From contig CAKOMI010000037.1 of assembly GCA_934096605.1 (NCBI GenBank), positions 1 through 11,401 of the forward strand: a stretch of DNA of 11,401 nt, written 5' to 3'. Origin of the DNA: an uncultured Bacilli bacterium (GTDB lineage Bacteria > Bacillota_I > Bacilli_A > RF39 > UBA660). Below are positions 1-7,026 of this stretch, piece after piece; within the stretch, counting starts at the first letter, position 1, and the number at the start of each line of letters is the position of its first letter. Made by a program: the position numbers and the translations under genes. The notes below the pieces were generated by a model, which searched no databases, had not been told where the DNA came from, and worked only from the letters and a program-made list of their open reading frames with translations.

Positions 1-333
1 ATGATAAGAGAGTTCTTGCCTGATTTAGAAGAGGTGCATGGGCATATCATTAACATATCATCTGATAATACAGTAGATGCTTATGACATGGTATCACTAG
101 AGTATGATATATCGAAATGTGGTGTTAATCAAATAACTAAGACATTTGCTAGGGACTATCAAGATATTTATATTAATGCCTTATTATTTGGGTGGCTTGA
201 TACCCCAATGAATGATTTTCCAAGTGATATCAAAAAACAACTTGACTTTATATCTCTTGATAAGGCAACGGATAAGATAATAGAATATATGTATACTAAA
301 AAGTCGGGTGAATTGGAGTTGGTGAGAAAATGA
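1..333 (+). CDS. Short-chain dehydrogenase/reductase, C-terminal part (5'-truncated by window)
   Basis: This is the C-terminal part of a Rossmann-fold NAD(P)-dependent oxidoreductase of the short-chain dehydrogenase (SDR) family. The visible protein has the beta-5 strand and serine region (HIINISS, about residues 15-21), the catalytic YxxxK motif (YDISK, residues 35-39) and the following strand with INALLFGWLDTPM, the place where SDRs carry their 'PG..T' cofactor loop. The nucleotide-binding GxxxGxG half is missing because the window starts inside the gene, so the ATG at position 1 is probably an internal Met. It resembles the FabG/YmfI type, but the substrate cannot be read from this piece. 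Its TGA stop overlaps the next ATG by 4 nt, which indicates translational coupling in the operon. Confidence 0.75.
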   Translation: MIREFLPDLEEVHGHIINISSDNTVDAYDMVSLEYDISKCGVNQITKTFARDYQDIYINALLFGWLDTPMNDFPSDIKKQLDFISLDKATDKIIEYMYTKKSGELELVRK

Positions 334-1595
334 AAGAATTTTTAGACTTAGAACCAGAAACATGGGCGTTATATGAAAGTGTGAAAGAAAAGTTTAATAG
401 TAAATGCCAAAAGATAGATGAATTAGAAGAATATAACTCTTCAAAAGTCATGAATGCTTTTTGGCAAAATCATGTAAGTGAAAGTGATTTTACATCAACA
501 ACTGGTTATGGCTATGGCGACGTAGGAAGAGAAAGAGTTGAAAATGTTTATAAAACCATTTTTAAAACCGAAAGTGCCTTAGTAAGAAATCAATTTGTTT
601 CAGGAAGCCATGCCCTTACTAAAACATTATTTGGTATTTTAAGACCAGGGGATACATTGTTATCGATAAGCGGGACTCCATATGACACATTACATGAAGT
701 AATAGGTATTGTTGATAATCCAAGTTCCTTAAAAAGTTTTGGCGTTTTCTATGATCAAATAGATTTAATAGATAATGATTTTGCTTATGCTAAAATAGAA
801 GAATATCTACAAAATAAACCCGTAAAAATGATAGAGATTCAAAGAAGTCGTGGCTATTCAACTAGAAAAACCATTGATATTACCAAAGTCGCAAAAGTAA
901 TATCTTTAATAAAAAAAGTTAGTCCAAGTACTATTGTTATGGTTGATAATTGTTATTGTGAGTTTGTATCTAAAACTGAACCTAGTGAGGTAGGGGCTGA
1001 TTTAGTTGTGGGTTCCCTTATTAAAAATTTAGGTGGTGGTATTGCTTCTAATGGAGCGTATGTCGTTGGTAAAAAAGAATACGTTAATTTAGTAAGTGAA
1101 GCCTTGACCTTGCCAGGGGAAGGAGCAGACGTAGGACCTAGTCTTGGGGCTAATAAGCAATTTTTACAAGGCTTGTTCTTCGCTCCAAGCGTCGTAGCAA
1201 GTGCTCTTAAAGCATCCTTGTTAACAAGTCTATTATTAGATAAAATGGGATATATGACTGACCCAAGTCCAGACGAAGAAAGAAGCGATATCGTAGAGAC
1301 TATTACATTTAATAATCCGGAGTATTTAATCCTTTATTGTAAAGGAATTCAAGATGGTAGTCCTATTGATGCTTTTGTAACTCCCATAGCAGGTGATATG
1401 CCAGGATACAAAGATCAAGTTATCATGGCTGCGGGTGCTTTTACGCAAGGTAGTAGCATTGAACTATCATGTGATGGCCCCATAAGACCTCCTTACATTG
1501 CTTATCAACAAGGGGGACTCACATACCACACGGCTAAATTAGGCGTTTTAAAAGCCGTAAATGAATTAATAAAGAAAAAGAAAGAAGGAAAATAA
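330..1595 (+). CDS. ynbB: PLP-dependent methionine gamma-lyase family protein (YnbB / 'aluminium resistance' family)
   Basis: This is a 421-residue fold-type I PLP enzyme of the Cys/Met-metabolism superfamily, in the branch annotated as methionine gamma-lyase family protein, YnbB or aluminium resistance protein. Visible hallmarks are an N-terminal substrate-loop segment with GYGYGDVGRER (about 59-69), the FVSGSHAL segment (89-96) that contacts the PLP phosphate side, the pyridine-nitrogen aspartate in VDNCYCEF (D206), and the Schiff-base lysine in SLIKNLGGG (K232). Length matches the family (about 420 aa). The family's true substrate is poorly defined; cleavage of a sulfur amino acid is only an inference from the fold. 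The start overlaps the preceding stop (ATGA) and the next gene begins 1 nt after its stop, so it sits in the middle of an operon. Confidence 0.9.
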   Translation: MKEFLDLEPETWALYESVKEKFNSKCQKIDELEEYNSSKVMNAFWQNHVSESDFTSTTGYGYGDVGRERVENVYKTIFKTESALVRNQFVSGSHALTKTLFGILRPGDTLLSISGTPYDTLHEVIGIVDNPSSLKSFGVFYDQIDLIDNDFAYAKIEEYLQNKPVKMIEIQRSRGYSTRKTIDITKVAKVISLIKKVSPSTIVMVDNCYCEFVSKTEPSEVGADLVVGSLIKNLGGGIASNGAYVVGKKEYVNLVSEALTLPGEGADVGPSLGANKQFLQGLFFAPSVVASALKASLLTSLLLDKMGYMTDPSPDEERSDIVETITFNNPEYLILYCKGIQDGSPIDAFVTPIAGDMPGYKDQVIMAAGAFTQGSSIELSCDGPIRPPYIAYQQGGLTYHTAKLGVLKAVNELIKKKKEGK

Positions 1596-1596
1596 T

Positions 1597-1842
1597 ATGC
1601 CAGAAAAATTTACTTTAGAAACTGATGAAGGGACACGCGAATGTCGTATAATTACTAGTTTGTATAACGAAAATCGTGATCGTCATTATTTGATTTATGA
1701 ATATACTGATATGCCAAGTGAAGATATTTTTGTATCTATTTATGATCCTGATAGCGATGAAGATGACTATGAACTATTAGACGTATCAGATGAGGCTGAA
1801 CTTGATGAAGTAGCCAAACTTCTAGAAGAATATATGGAGTAG
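1597..1842 (+). CDS. DUF1292 (YrzB-like) small acidic protein
   Basis: This is an 81-residue, strongly acidic soluble protein. Its pattern is typical of DUF1292: a beta-rich N-terminal half (FTLETDEGTRECRIITSLY), a central HYLIYEYTD strand (about residues 29-37), an FVSIYDPDSDEDDYELL acidic turn, and a C-terminal helix ending DEVAKLLEEYME. Length agrees with YrzB-type members (about 80-100 aa). No biochemical role is established for this family that I know of. In Bacilli the gene usually lies near yrrK/ruvX, which is not the case here. It begins 1 nt after the ynbB stop, preceded by an AAGGA ribosome binding site, and its TAG stop is followed after 2 nt by the next ATG, so co-translation is likely. 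Confidence 0.82.
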   Translation: MPEKFTLETDEGTRECRIITSLYNENRDRHYLIYEYTDMPSEDIFVSIYDPDSDEDDYELLDVSDEAELDEVAKLLEEYME

Positions 1843-1844
1843 TT

Positions 1845-3077
1845 ATGATCCGAGAATTTGAAAGAGATAAAATAATTAGCTATTTAATGGCTAAGTATCC
1901 TAATAAACCTGTTTCAGTTAAATTTTTAAATGGGGAAGATGGGACTTATAAAAAAATGTTTTTAGATCGCACACATCATAAATACTATCGTTACAATATA
2001 ATTGGTAATGAATTATATTTAGCTAAAGTTGTTGTAATGGAGTTAAGGGCTAATAAGGTCCTTGTAATTGGCCCAGGCCCCCATAAAAAAGTAGATATAA
2101 ATAAACTTAAGTCTAATCATGGTAAAATTAATAAAAGCGCAAGAACAATTGGTACGTTAACAGTAGTTGCCCTTTTAGCTGTTGGTGCGGCTAGAGAAAT
2201 TGATAAAATAGAAACAAAAAATTTAGATATACCATTCGCTACTGTTATTGAAAGTGAAGAAAGAGAGTATGAGAATACGGCCAAAGAGGATACTTTAAAG
2301 GAAGAAAGCGTTACTAATGAAGGTGAGGTTCATATTCATGTTGAATACCAAGGCGGTGAGTATCAAAATAGAGAAAGACGACTTGCTACTGATGAAATAT
2401 ATGGCGACATTATAAGCTACTATACTAATCGTTATGGCTTGCCATATTCTCTTACTGCCGCTTTATTTAGCCAAGAAAGGTATTATTTAGATAGTTCCTC
2501 TTTAAGTACTAAGAGAAATGTCGGTAGTTTAACTAGTATTAACTGTGAAAAAATAGTCGTGCCTGTAATGGAAAATGGTGAAGTTGTTGATTATGATAAA
2601 ATTTATGTTTTACCAAAGTCTTATGATCAATTTAAATTAGAAGATTTATCCACGATGATTTATGATAAAAAAGACTTAGGCGATGATTTAGTCAAAATAA
2701 GAGAAGCTAATAAATTACAACAAGAAGGCTATCAAATTTATTGTAATCGTGATATGTATGAAGTTAAAAATAATATTAAAATTGCCTGTGCTTATTTAAG
2801 GTATTTAGTTGATAAAAAACATGATATTATAAAAGGCTATATGAGCTATAATATTGGTCAAAATAGAATTACTGATGCGACAACTTACGAAGAAATTTTA
2901 AATGGAAAAATAGAAAGTAATAATTTAGGCGACATTTTTTATTTAAATCATATTGCTCAGTATATATTGAGTGAAGAAGAAGGCGAAGACTTAACTGTTA
3001 ATTTTACAGATGGTACTAGTCAAACTATTAATATTATTAAAGAAGATACATTAAATCTAGGAGCAGGAAGATCATGA
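1845..3077 (+). CDS. Membrane-anchored lytic-transglycosylase-like protein with N-terminal cytoplasmic domain
   Basis: This 410-residue protein has three parts. Residues 1-97 form a basic soluble segment with no signal peptide. One hydrophobic segment lies at about 102-116 (IGTLTVVALLAVGAA), preceded by K/R residues, so the N-terminus should be cytoplasmic. After a charged linker (about 120-180), residues 185-375 look like a divergent SLT/lysozyme-type fold: YGLPYSLTAALFSQER with candidate catalytic Glu E211, then GYMSYNIGQNRI (331-342), matching the family 'YNaGpgr' motif. The usual G-x-x-Q motif after the catalytic helix is not clearly present, and about 80 residues separate E211 from the final helical part. 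It would cleave peptidoglycan outside the membrane, if active. It starts 2 nt after the DUF1292 gene and overlaps the next gene by 4 nt. Confidence 0.62.
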   Translation: MIREFERDKIISYLMAKYPNKPVSVKFLNGEDGTYKKMFLDRTHHKYYRYNIIGNELYLAKVVVMELRANKVLVIGPGPHKKVDINKLKSNHGKINKSARTIGTLTVVALLAVGAAREIDKIETKNLDIPFATVIESEEREYENTAKEDTLKEESVTNEGEVHIHVEYQGGEYQNRERRLATDEIYGDIISYYTNRYGLPYSLTAALFSQERYYLDSSSLSTKRNVGSLTSINCEKIVVPVMENGEVVDYDKIYVLPKSYDQFKLEDLSTMIYDKKDLGDDLVKIREANKLQQEGYQIYCNRDMYEVKNNIKIACAYLRYLVDKKHDIIKGYMSYNIGQNRITDATTYEEILNGKIESNNLGDIFYLNHIAQYILSEEEGEDLTVNFTDGTSQTINIIKEDTLNLGAGRS

Positions 3078-3733
3078 AAAAGTTAGATATTTTATATGAA
3101 GATAAAGAACTATTAATAGTTAATAAACCAGCTAAATTATTGACTATTGCTACTGAAAAAAGAGAATCTAATACTTTGTATAGTATGGCTAGTTTTTATG
3201 TAAAAAAACAATATCCTAAAAATAAAGTCTTTATTGTCAATAGATTAGACAAAGATACCTCAGGAATAGTAGTTTTTGCTAAAAATGAAAAATTAAAACA
3301 TTATTTACAAGAAAATTGGCAAGAATGTGCTTTACAAAGGCTATACATGGGTGTTGTGGAAGGTCGTGTTAAAGGTTCCTCTACTTTACAATATTACTTA
3401 GCAGAAAATAACCGTTTAAATGTTTATATTACTGATAAAGAACATGGCAAGTTATGTACGACTAAGTTTAAAACTATAAAATCAAGCCGAGCTTATAGTT
3501 TACTTGATATTGAAATACTTTCAGGCCGTAAGCACCAAATTAGGGTATCGCTTAGTGAATATGGGTATCCTTTAATTGGCGACAAAAAATATGGGTCTCA
3601 TAAAAATCCTATAGGTCGTCTTGGTTTACATTGCTACAAACTTACTTTACACGTTCCTTATCGTAAAGATGACATTGTAGTTGAAACTAAAATACCAAAA
3701 GAATTTTTAAAAATATTTGAAGGTGGTGAATAA
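3074..3733 (+). CDS. RluA-family pseudouridine synthase
   Basis: This 219-residue enzyme isomerises uridine to pseudouridine in rRNA or tRNA. It has the RluA-family layout without an S4 domain: an opening strand DILYEDKELLIVNKPAKLLT (4-23), the catalytic loop NRLDKDTSG (56-64) with the nucleophilic aspartate D59, the segment LQRLYMGVVEG, the C-terminal motif GRKHQIRVSL followed by GYPLIGDKKYG, and a final RLGLHCYKLTLHVP. The length equals compact RluA-type enzymes and is shorter than the 290-300 aa RluD/YlyB forms that carry S4. The position before the catalytic RLD is Asn (N56) instead of the common His. The exact target site cannot be assigned. The start overlaps the previous stop (ATGA), and rluB follows after 2 nt, giving two pseudouridine synthases in tandem. 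Confidence 0.92.
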   Translation: MKKLDILYEDKELLIVNKPAKLLTIATEKRESNTLYSMASFYVKKQYPKNKVFIVNRLDKDTSGIVVFAKNEKLKHYLQENWQECALQRLYMGVVEGRVKGSSTLQYYLAENNRLNVYITDKEHGKLCTTKFKTIKSSRAYSLLDIEILSGRKHQIRVSLSEYGYPLIGDKKYGSHKNPIGRLGLHCYKLTLHVPYRKDDIVVETKIPKEFLKIFEGGE

Positions 3734-3735
3734 TT

Positions 3736-4449
3736 ATGGAAAGACTCCAAAAAGTAATAGCAAATAGTGGTTTTTGCTCTAGAAGAAAAGCAGAAGAGTA
3801 TATTACAGGTAATAAAGTGTACGTTAATAATAACTTAGTTAACGAACTAGGTACTAAAGTGTCTTATGAAGATGAAATAGTAGTTGATGGACATGCTTTA
3901 TCAAATAAAGAAGATAAAGAATACTATCTTTTATATAAACCAGAAGGTTGTGTTTCAACTGTAAATGATGAACATAACCGAAAAACTGTTGTTTCTTTCG
4001 TGCCAACTAAGGCTAGAATTTATCCTGTCGGGCGTCTTGATTATAACACTACCGGGTTACTTCTTCTTACTAATGATGGGGAACTTACTAAAATCCTTAC
4101 ACATCCTAGTCATATGGTTGAAAAAGTTTATTTAGCTAAAATAAATGGTATTTTAACACCTGAAGAGTTTATGAAATTAAAAAAAGGCATAACTATTGAA
4201 GGAAGAAGAGTCGTGCCATCCTATTTAAAGGTAAAAAAAGTAAATAAAGAAAGTGATTCATCAAGTGTTTTAATAGGCATTAGGGAAGGACGTAACCACA
4301 TTGTTAAAAAAATATTTGCATCCATGCATCATGACGTCAAAAAATTAAAAAGAGAAACATTTGCTTTCTTAACGCTTGAAGGTTTAAAACCAGGTGAATA
4401 TAGAAGCCTTACTATTAAAGAAGTAAAAAAACTATACGCTTTAAAATAA
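3736..4449 (+). CDS. rluB: Ribosomal large-subunit pseudouridine synthase RluB (RsuA/RluB/E/F family)
   Basis: This 237-residue RsuA-family pseudouridine synthase is expected to act on 23S rRNA. The N-terminal S4 RNA-binding domain is clear (residues 1-51: ERLQKVIANSGFCSRRKAEE, then KVYVNN and GTKVSYEDEIVVDG). The catalytic domain follows, with YYLLYKPEGCVST (63-75) and PVGRLDYNTTGLLLLTNDGE (97-116), where D102 is the nucleophile; then HPSHMVEKVYLAKI and GRNHIVKKIFASMHHDVKKLKR close the family signature. The length is typical. Rho-independent termination on this strand is weak: the hairpin at 4455-4470 has no good T-run on the plus side. It is the last gene of the operon and is convergent with the ferredoxin gene, with 22 nt between the stops. 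The E/F paralogue assignment is by similarity to Bacillus RluB. Confidence 0.92.
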   Translation: MERLQKVIANSGFCSRRKAEEYITGNKVYVNNNLVNELGTKVSYEDEIVVDGHALSNKEDKEYYLLYKPEGCVSTVNDEHNRKTVVSFVPTKARIYPVGRLDYNTTGLLLLTNDGELTKILTHPSHMVEKVYLAKINGILTPEEFMKLKKGITIEGRRVVPSYLKVKKVNKESDSSSVLIGIREGRNHIVKKIFASMHHDVKKLKRETFAFLTLEGLKPGEYRSLTIKEVKKLYALK

Positions 4450-4470
4450 AAAAACCGCTTTTTAAAGCGG
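4448..4470 (-). terminator. Rho-independent terminator of the ferredoxin gene (shared convergent region)
   Basis: The inverted repeat CCGCTTTTTAAAGCGG (4455-4470) forms a 6-7 bp hairpin. Read on the minus strand it starts 1 nt after the ferredoxin stop and runs into a T-tract (the plus-strand A-run 4448-4454), so it is a good intrinsic terminator for the minus gene. On the plus strand the hairpin is followed only by ATTATT, so it would stop the rluB operon weakly. Confidence 0.85.
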
Positions 4471-4471
4471 A

Positions 4472-4714
4472 TTATTCATGACAACAACCATTACAATGAT
4501 CACATTGACATTCTTTTTCTGATTCATCACCTTCAATTGCTATAATACCAACTGGACATGATTCAATCGCGTCTTGTAAACTAGTCGATTCTAAATTATC
4601 TTCACTTATAACATGCGATAGATTTTCATCATTAAAATCGAAATGCTCAGGATCTATACCAACACAAGCCCCACAGCCAATACATAAGTCTGTATTTAAA
4701 ATCAATTTTTTCAT
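4472..4714 (-). CDS. fer: Single-cluster [4Fe-4S] ferredoxin with Cys-rich C-terminal tail
   Basis: This is an 80-residue electron carrier of the Bacillus-type single-cluster [4Fe-4S] ferredoxin family. Cluster ligands are C11, C14 and C17 in CIGCGAC and C53 in SCPVGII. The protein is acidic, as expected, and the core ends at about residue 61. An extra tail follows, ECQCDHCNGCCHE (68-80), with five Cys (C69, C71, C74, C77, C78) and two His. I do not know this tail from standard ferredoxins of this family; it could bind a metal or a second cluster, which is inference. The start is supported by AAGGAA (complement of 4719-4724). It is a monocistronic minus-strand gene, with its own promoter (4738-4766) and terminator (4448-4470). 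Confidence 0.92.
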   Translation of the reverse strand: MKKLILNTDLCIGCGACVGIDPEHFDFNDENLSHVISEDNLESTSLQDAIESCPVGIIAIEGDESEKECQCDHCNGCCHE

Positions 4715-4737
4715 AAAATTCCTTCTTTCTTTTTTAT

Positions 4738-4766
4738 ATTATAAGCAAAAAAGAAATTACTTACAA
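4738..4766 (-). promoter_or_regulatory. Sigma-A-type promoter of the ferredoxin gene
   Basis: On the minus strand, TTGTAA (complement of 4761-4766) and TATAAT (complement of 4738-4743) are separated by exactly 17 nt. Transcription would start near 4731, giving a leader of about 17 nt that holds the AAGGAA ribosome binding site. Confidence 0.75.
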
Positions 4767-4815
4767 GACTAAAAAAATGGCTCACTAAATAAAATTATAG
4801 AGAGGAGACTTTTTA

Positions 4816-5442
4816 ATGTTTTTAATTGAAACCAAATTAAAAGAAATGCATGCAACATTTATTACACCTAAAAATAGTTTTTTAAAATCTTCTTTTTTAG
4901 AAGATCAAAAAGATTTTGATGAAATTATTGGCGATTTAAAAAGAAAAAAAGAATTTGAAGAAGCAAGGCTAATGGAACAAACAGCTGATAATAACTACCA
5001 AAACTACTTATGGCTTAGTGAAATTTACGTAAAAGAAGAAGTAATTATTAGAAACCTAATATTTGAATTAAAATTTATCATTGATAAAATAGAAGATTAC
5101 TTACTTGATGCAACCCAATATGCAATTTTAGAAAGTGATTATTTAATTCTTGCCAAAGAATATTCTTTTGCACTTTTATATTTTTCAACTTTCTTAAAAA
5201 AAGAACGAAGACTAGTTTCTAAAAATACTATAGTAAATGAATTTTTTAAAGAAAGAAATTGTTTAGTACCTGTTATTACAACTAAGACTCTGGAATATCA
5301 AGATGAAGAACAAGTTTTAGTGCACGCACTTGAAAGTGGCTTTAGTTATCAAAACTATTTAAACCAGTTAAAAGAATTTAAAGAGAATAAAGAAAGCCTA
5401 AAAAAAATTCGACAAAATATTTGCAAAAACTCTAAATTATGA
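4816..5442 (+). CDS. Unrecognised soluble, predominantly helical protein
   Basis: I do not recognise this 208-residue protein. It has no signal peptide or membrane segment and is rich in Lys, Glu, Leu and aromatic residues. Several helices can be read: about 31-58 (charged, EIIGDLKRKKEFEEAR), 66-98 (LSEIYVKEEVIIRNL then ELKFIIDKIEDYLL), 100-135, and a basic C-terminal helix 183-207. The mix of heptad-like helices suggests a helical bundle or an adaptor, but no catalytic motif is visible. The start is well supported by GAGGAG (4802-4807), 8 nt before the ATG. The gene is transcribed divergently from ferredoxin and is followed by a gene that starts 29 nt after its stop, so the two probably form an operon ending at the terminator at 6290-6320. 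I found no convincing promoter with a good -35 upstream. Confidence 0.75.
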   Translation: MFLIETKLKEMHATFITPKNSFLKSSFLEDQKDFDEIIGDLKRKKEFEEARLMEQTADNNYQNYLWLSEIYVKEEVIIRNLIFELKFIIDKIEDYLLDATQYAILESDYLILAKEYSFALLYFSTFLKKERRLVSKNTIVNEFFKERNCLVPVITTKTLEYQDEEQVLVHALESGFSYQNYLNQLKEFKENKESLKKIRQNICKNSKL

Positions 5443-5456
5443 TATCATTTATAATG

Positions 5457-5462
5457 AAAGGA
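5457..5462 (+). promoter_or_regulatory. Ribosome binding site that selects the ATG at 5472
   Basis: AAAGGA lies 9 nt before ATG 5472. An in-frame ATG at 5439, inside the end of the upstream gene, has no such site, so the shorter product is preferred. Confidence 0.6.
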
Positions 5463-5471
5463 TATCCTATT

Positions 5472-6302
5472 ATGAAAACAAGAGTAGAAAAATATTTTGA
5501 TGATGGTGATAATGCTCCAAAAAGAACTAAAAAAAATAATGAGTTATATGAAGAAATAAAACATAGTGATATTTCTGGTTTTAATAGCTTTTCTAATGCC
5601 AAAGTGATTGGTGACCAAAATAGTCAAATTGACGTTGATAAAATCAAAGAAATACTAGAAAAAAACTATCAAGAACCTCCTAAAAGAAGAAGTCTTGCTA
5701 TTGAAGATGATGACAGTGCTGAGATAGAACTTGAAGCAACAAAAGAATATGATATTAATGCTATTTTAGATAAAGCAAGACTTGAAAAAGAAATAGATTA
5801 TGAAAATGAAAGATTAAAAAAGATTCGAGATACTCAGTATGATATTTTAAAAAGTTTAGAAGTTGATAAAGAAAATACGACTAAGTCATCAACCGAAAAA
5901 ACTAAAGAAGAATTAATGGAGCTTATAAATACAATAAATATAAATGAACAAATGACTAAAGAAATTAAAAGTGAAGAAACAAAAGGCTTAGATCCACTTG
6001 ACTTATTAAGTGATTTAAAAGGGGACGAGAACACGATTGTTGCAGGAGCCAAAGAATTAGATGAAGAAAGAAAAAAAATAGAAGAAAGTGAAAATAATAA
6101 ACAAAAAGAAAGTGAAATAGATAAATCATTCTATACTAATAGTATGTCATTTAATAAAAAGGACTTTGATGATTCATTCTTAGATGATGAGAATCACTTT
6201 AGCAGCATTATAATTAAAATTCTTATTTTCCTAATATTCATTGCTATTATTGCAGGCATCGTTATTTTTGTTAATGATTTCTTAAATTTAGGGCTGTTTT
6301 AA
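5472..6302 (+). CDS. Unrecognised long acidic tail-anchored membrane protein
   Basis: This 276-residue protein has one C-terminal transmembrane segment (about 245-267, IIIKILIFLIFIAIIAGIVIF) and only about nine residues after it, so it should be tail-anchored with the bulk in the cytoplasm. The body is hydrophilic and mostly acidic, with disordered stretches. Two segments look structured: a basic N-terminal motif with RVEKYF and RTKKNNELYEEI (4-29), and a helical segment YDINAILDKARLEKEIDYEN with KIRDTQYDILKSL (93-129). I do not recognise a named family; by layout it could recruit cytoplasmic partners to the membrane, as division or envelope scaffolds do, which is inference. ATG 5472 was chosen over 5439 because of the AAAGGA site. 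The stop codon lies in the loop of the terminator at 6290-6320. Confidence 0.75.
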   Translation: MKTRVEKYFDDGDNAPKRTKKNNELYEEIKHSDISGFNSFSNAKVIGDQNSQIDVDKIKEILEKNYQEPPKRRSLAIEDDDSAEIELEATKEYDINAILDKARLEKEIDYENERLKKIRDTQYDILKSLEVDKENTTKSSTEKTKEELMELINTININEQMTKEIKSEETKGLDPLDLLSDLKGDENTIVAGAKELDEERKKIEESENNKQKESEIDKSFYTNSMSFNKKDFDDSFLDDENHFSSIIIKILIFLIFIAIIAGIVIFVNDFLNLGLF

Positions 6303-6320
6303 TGAAATAGCTCTTTTTTT
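6290..6320 (+). terminator. Rho-independent terminator overlapping the stop codon of the 5472 gene
   Basis: AGGGCTGTTT (6290-6299) pairs with AAATAGCTCT (6305-6314) in a 10-bp stem with two G-U pairs and a five-base loop TAATG. A T-run follows (6314-6320). The stop codon TAA (6300-6302) lies in the loop, so the 5' arm is protein-coding. Confidence 0.85.
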
Positions 6321-6328
6321 CATATTAT
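6321..6328 (+). promoter_or_regulatory. Possible sporulation-type (sigma-E-like) -10 box of yunB
   Basis: CATATTAT matches six of eight positions of the sigma-E -10 consensus (CATACAHT) and begins 13 nt before the yunB ATG, directly after the T-run of the previous terminator. A matching -35 at the right distance is not evident (only GAAATA at 6304-6309, too close). Transcription from here would give a leaderless or nearly leaderless mRNA. Confidence 0.35.
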
Positions 6329-6333
6329 TTAGT

Positions 6334-6993
6334 ATGAAGAAAAATCTAGGTAATAAATTATTTATTAAAATTTTAGGGACAATCATTAGCATATTAATCT
6401 TTTCTCTAATTTTCTTTAATTATATTGATAAACGTATTAGTCCTAAATTAAATCATGTAGCTAAGATAACCCTTAATAAAAAACTTAAAAATGTGGCTAG
6501 TAACTTTCTTAAGTCCTCTTCTTTAGATAATGAAGATATTTTAAAATATACTAAAAATAGTGAGGGTGAGATAACAACAATTAACTTTAATCAACAAGCA
6601 ATATATGGGATGGCTAATAAACTTACATTAAGTATAAAAAATGAACTTACTGATGCCAATAATAGACTTCTTTTAAATATTCCTATCGGTATGGCTAGCA
6701 ACTCACCTTTTTTAAATAACTTTGGTCCTAAAATTCCCATTGGTATTCAATATATTGACACAGTCTTTACACAAGTTAAAACTAACATTCAGGCTTATGG
6801 TATTAACAATGCTTTAATAGAAATTTATTTAGATATTAGTTTAACTTATGAAATAATTAGTCCAGTAACTAAAGAAAATGAAGAATTAAAATATTCCTTA
6901 TTAATTGATTCTGTTATTGTTAATGGCGTTGTTCCTAATCTCTATGGTAAAACTTTTGAATCGAAAACTGTTTTCTTTAATGTTTTTCCTTAA
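6334..6993 (+). CDS. yunB: Sporulation protein YunB
   Basis: This 219-residue protein has one N-terminal membrane anchor (about 9-29, LFIKILGTIISILIFSLIFF) and an extracytoplasmic C-terminal domain. The family signature is clear: LNIPIGMASNSPFLNNFGPK (114-133) followed by IPIGIQYIDTVFTQVKTNIQAYGINNA (134-160), with the ending VIVNGVVPNLYG (194-205). In B. subtilis, YunB is a mother-cell (sigma-E) sporulation protein; its molecular role is unclear. No Shine-Dalgarno sequence precedes the ATG: the 13 nt before it are CATATTATTTAGT. No other Met is available near the N-terminus without losing the anchor. It follows a terminator, so it should have its own promoter, possibly the CATATTAT box. Its presence argues for a spore-forming host or one with sporulation relics. 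Confidence 0.88.
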   Translation: MKKNLGNKLFIKILGTIISILIFSLIFFNYIDKRISPKLNHVAKITLNKKLKNVASNFLKSSSLDNEDILKYTKNSEGEITTINFNQQAIYGMANKLTLSIKNELTDANNRLLLNIPIGMASNSPFLNNFGPKIPIGIQYIDTVFTQVKTNIQAYGINNALIEIYLDISLTYEIISPVTKENEELKYSLLIDSVIVNGVVPNLYGKTFESKTVFFNVFP

Positions 6994-6999
6994 TTTTTA

Positions 7000-7008
7000 T
7001 GTTATACT
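7000..7008 (+). promoter_or_regulatory. Extended -10 promoter of the 7027 gene
   Basis: TGTTATACT gives a TATACT -10 (7003-7008) with an upstream TG. No good -35 is seen 16-18 nt upstream, consistent with an extended -10 promoter. The start site would fall near 7015, leaving a leader of about 12 nt. Confidence 0.5.
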
Positions 7009-7014
7009 TATATT

Positions 7015-7020
7015 AAGGTG
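7015..7020 (+). promoter_or_regulatory. Ribosome binding site that decides the ATG 7027 start
   Basis: AAGGTG ends 6 nt before ATG 7027. The in-frame GTG at 7018 lies inside this site, so it is very unlikely to be the start codon. Confidence 0.7.
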
Positions 7021-7026
7021 AAGGAT

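Noticed and set aside
5450..5455. TATAAT before the 5472 gene
   Set aside because: A transcript starting from it would begin at or inside the AAAGGA ribosome binding site, and the nearest -35-like TTGCAA (5421-5426) is 23 nt away. The gene is more likely read from upstream.
5834..6052. Minus-strand open frame of 72 codons
   Set aside because: It lies wholly inside the acidic tail-anchored gene, without promoter or ribosome binding site; its Ser/Val/Phe-rich sequence reflects the complementary strand.
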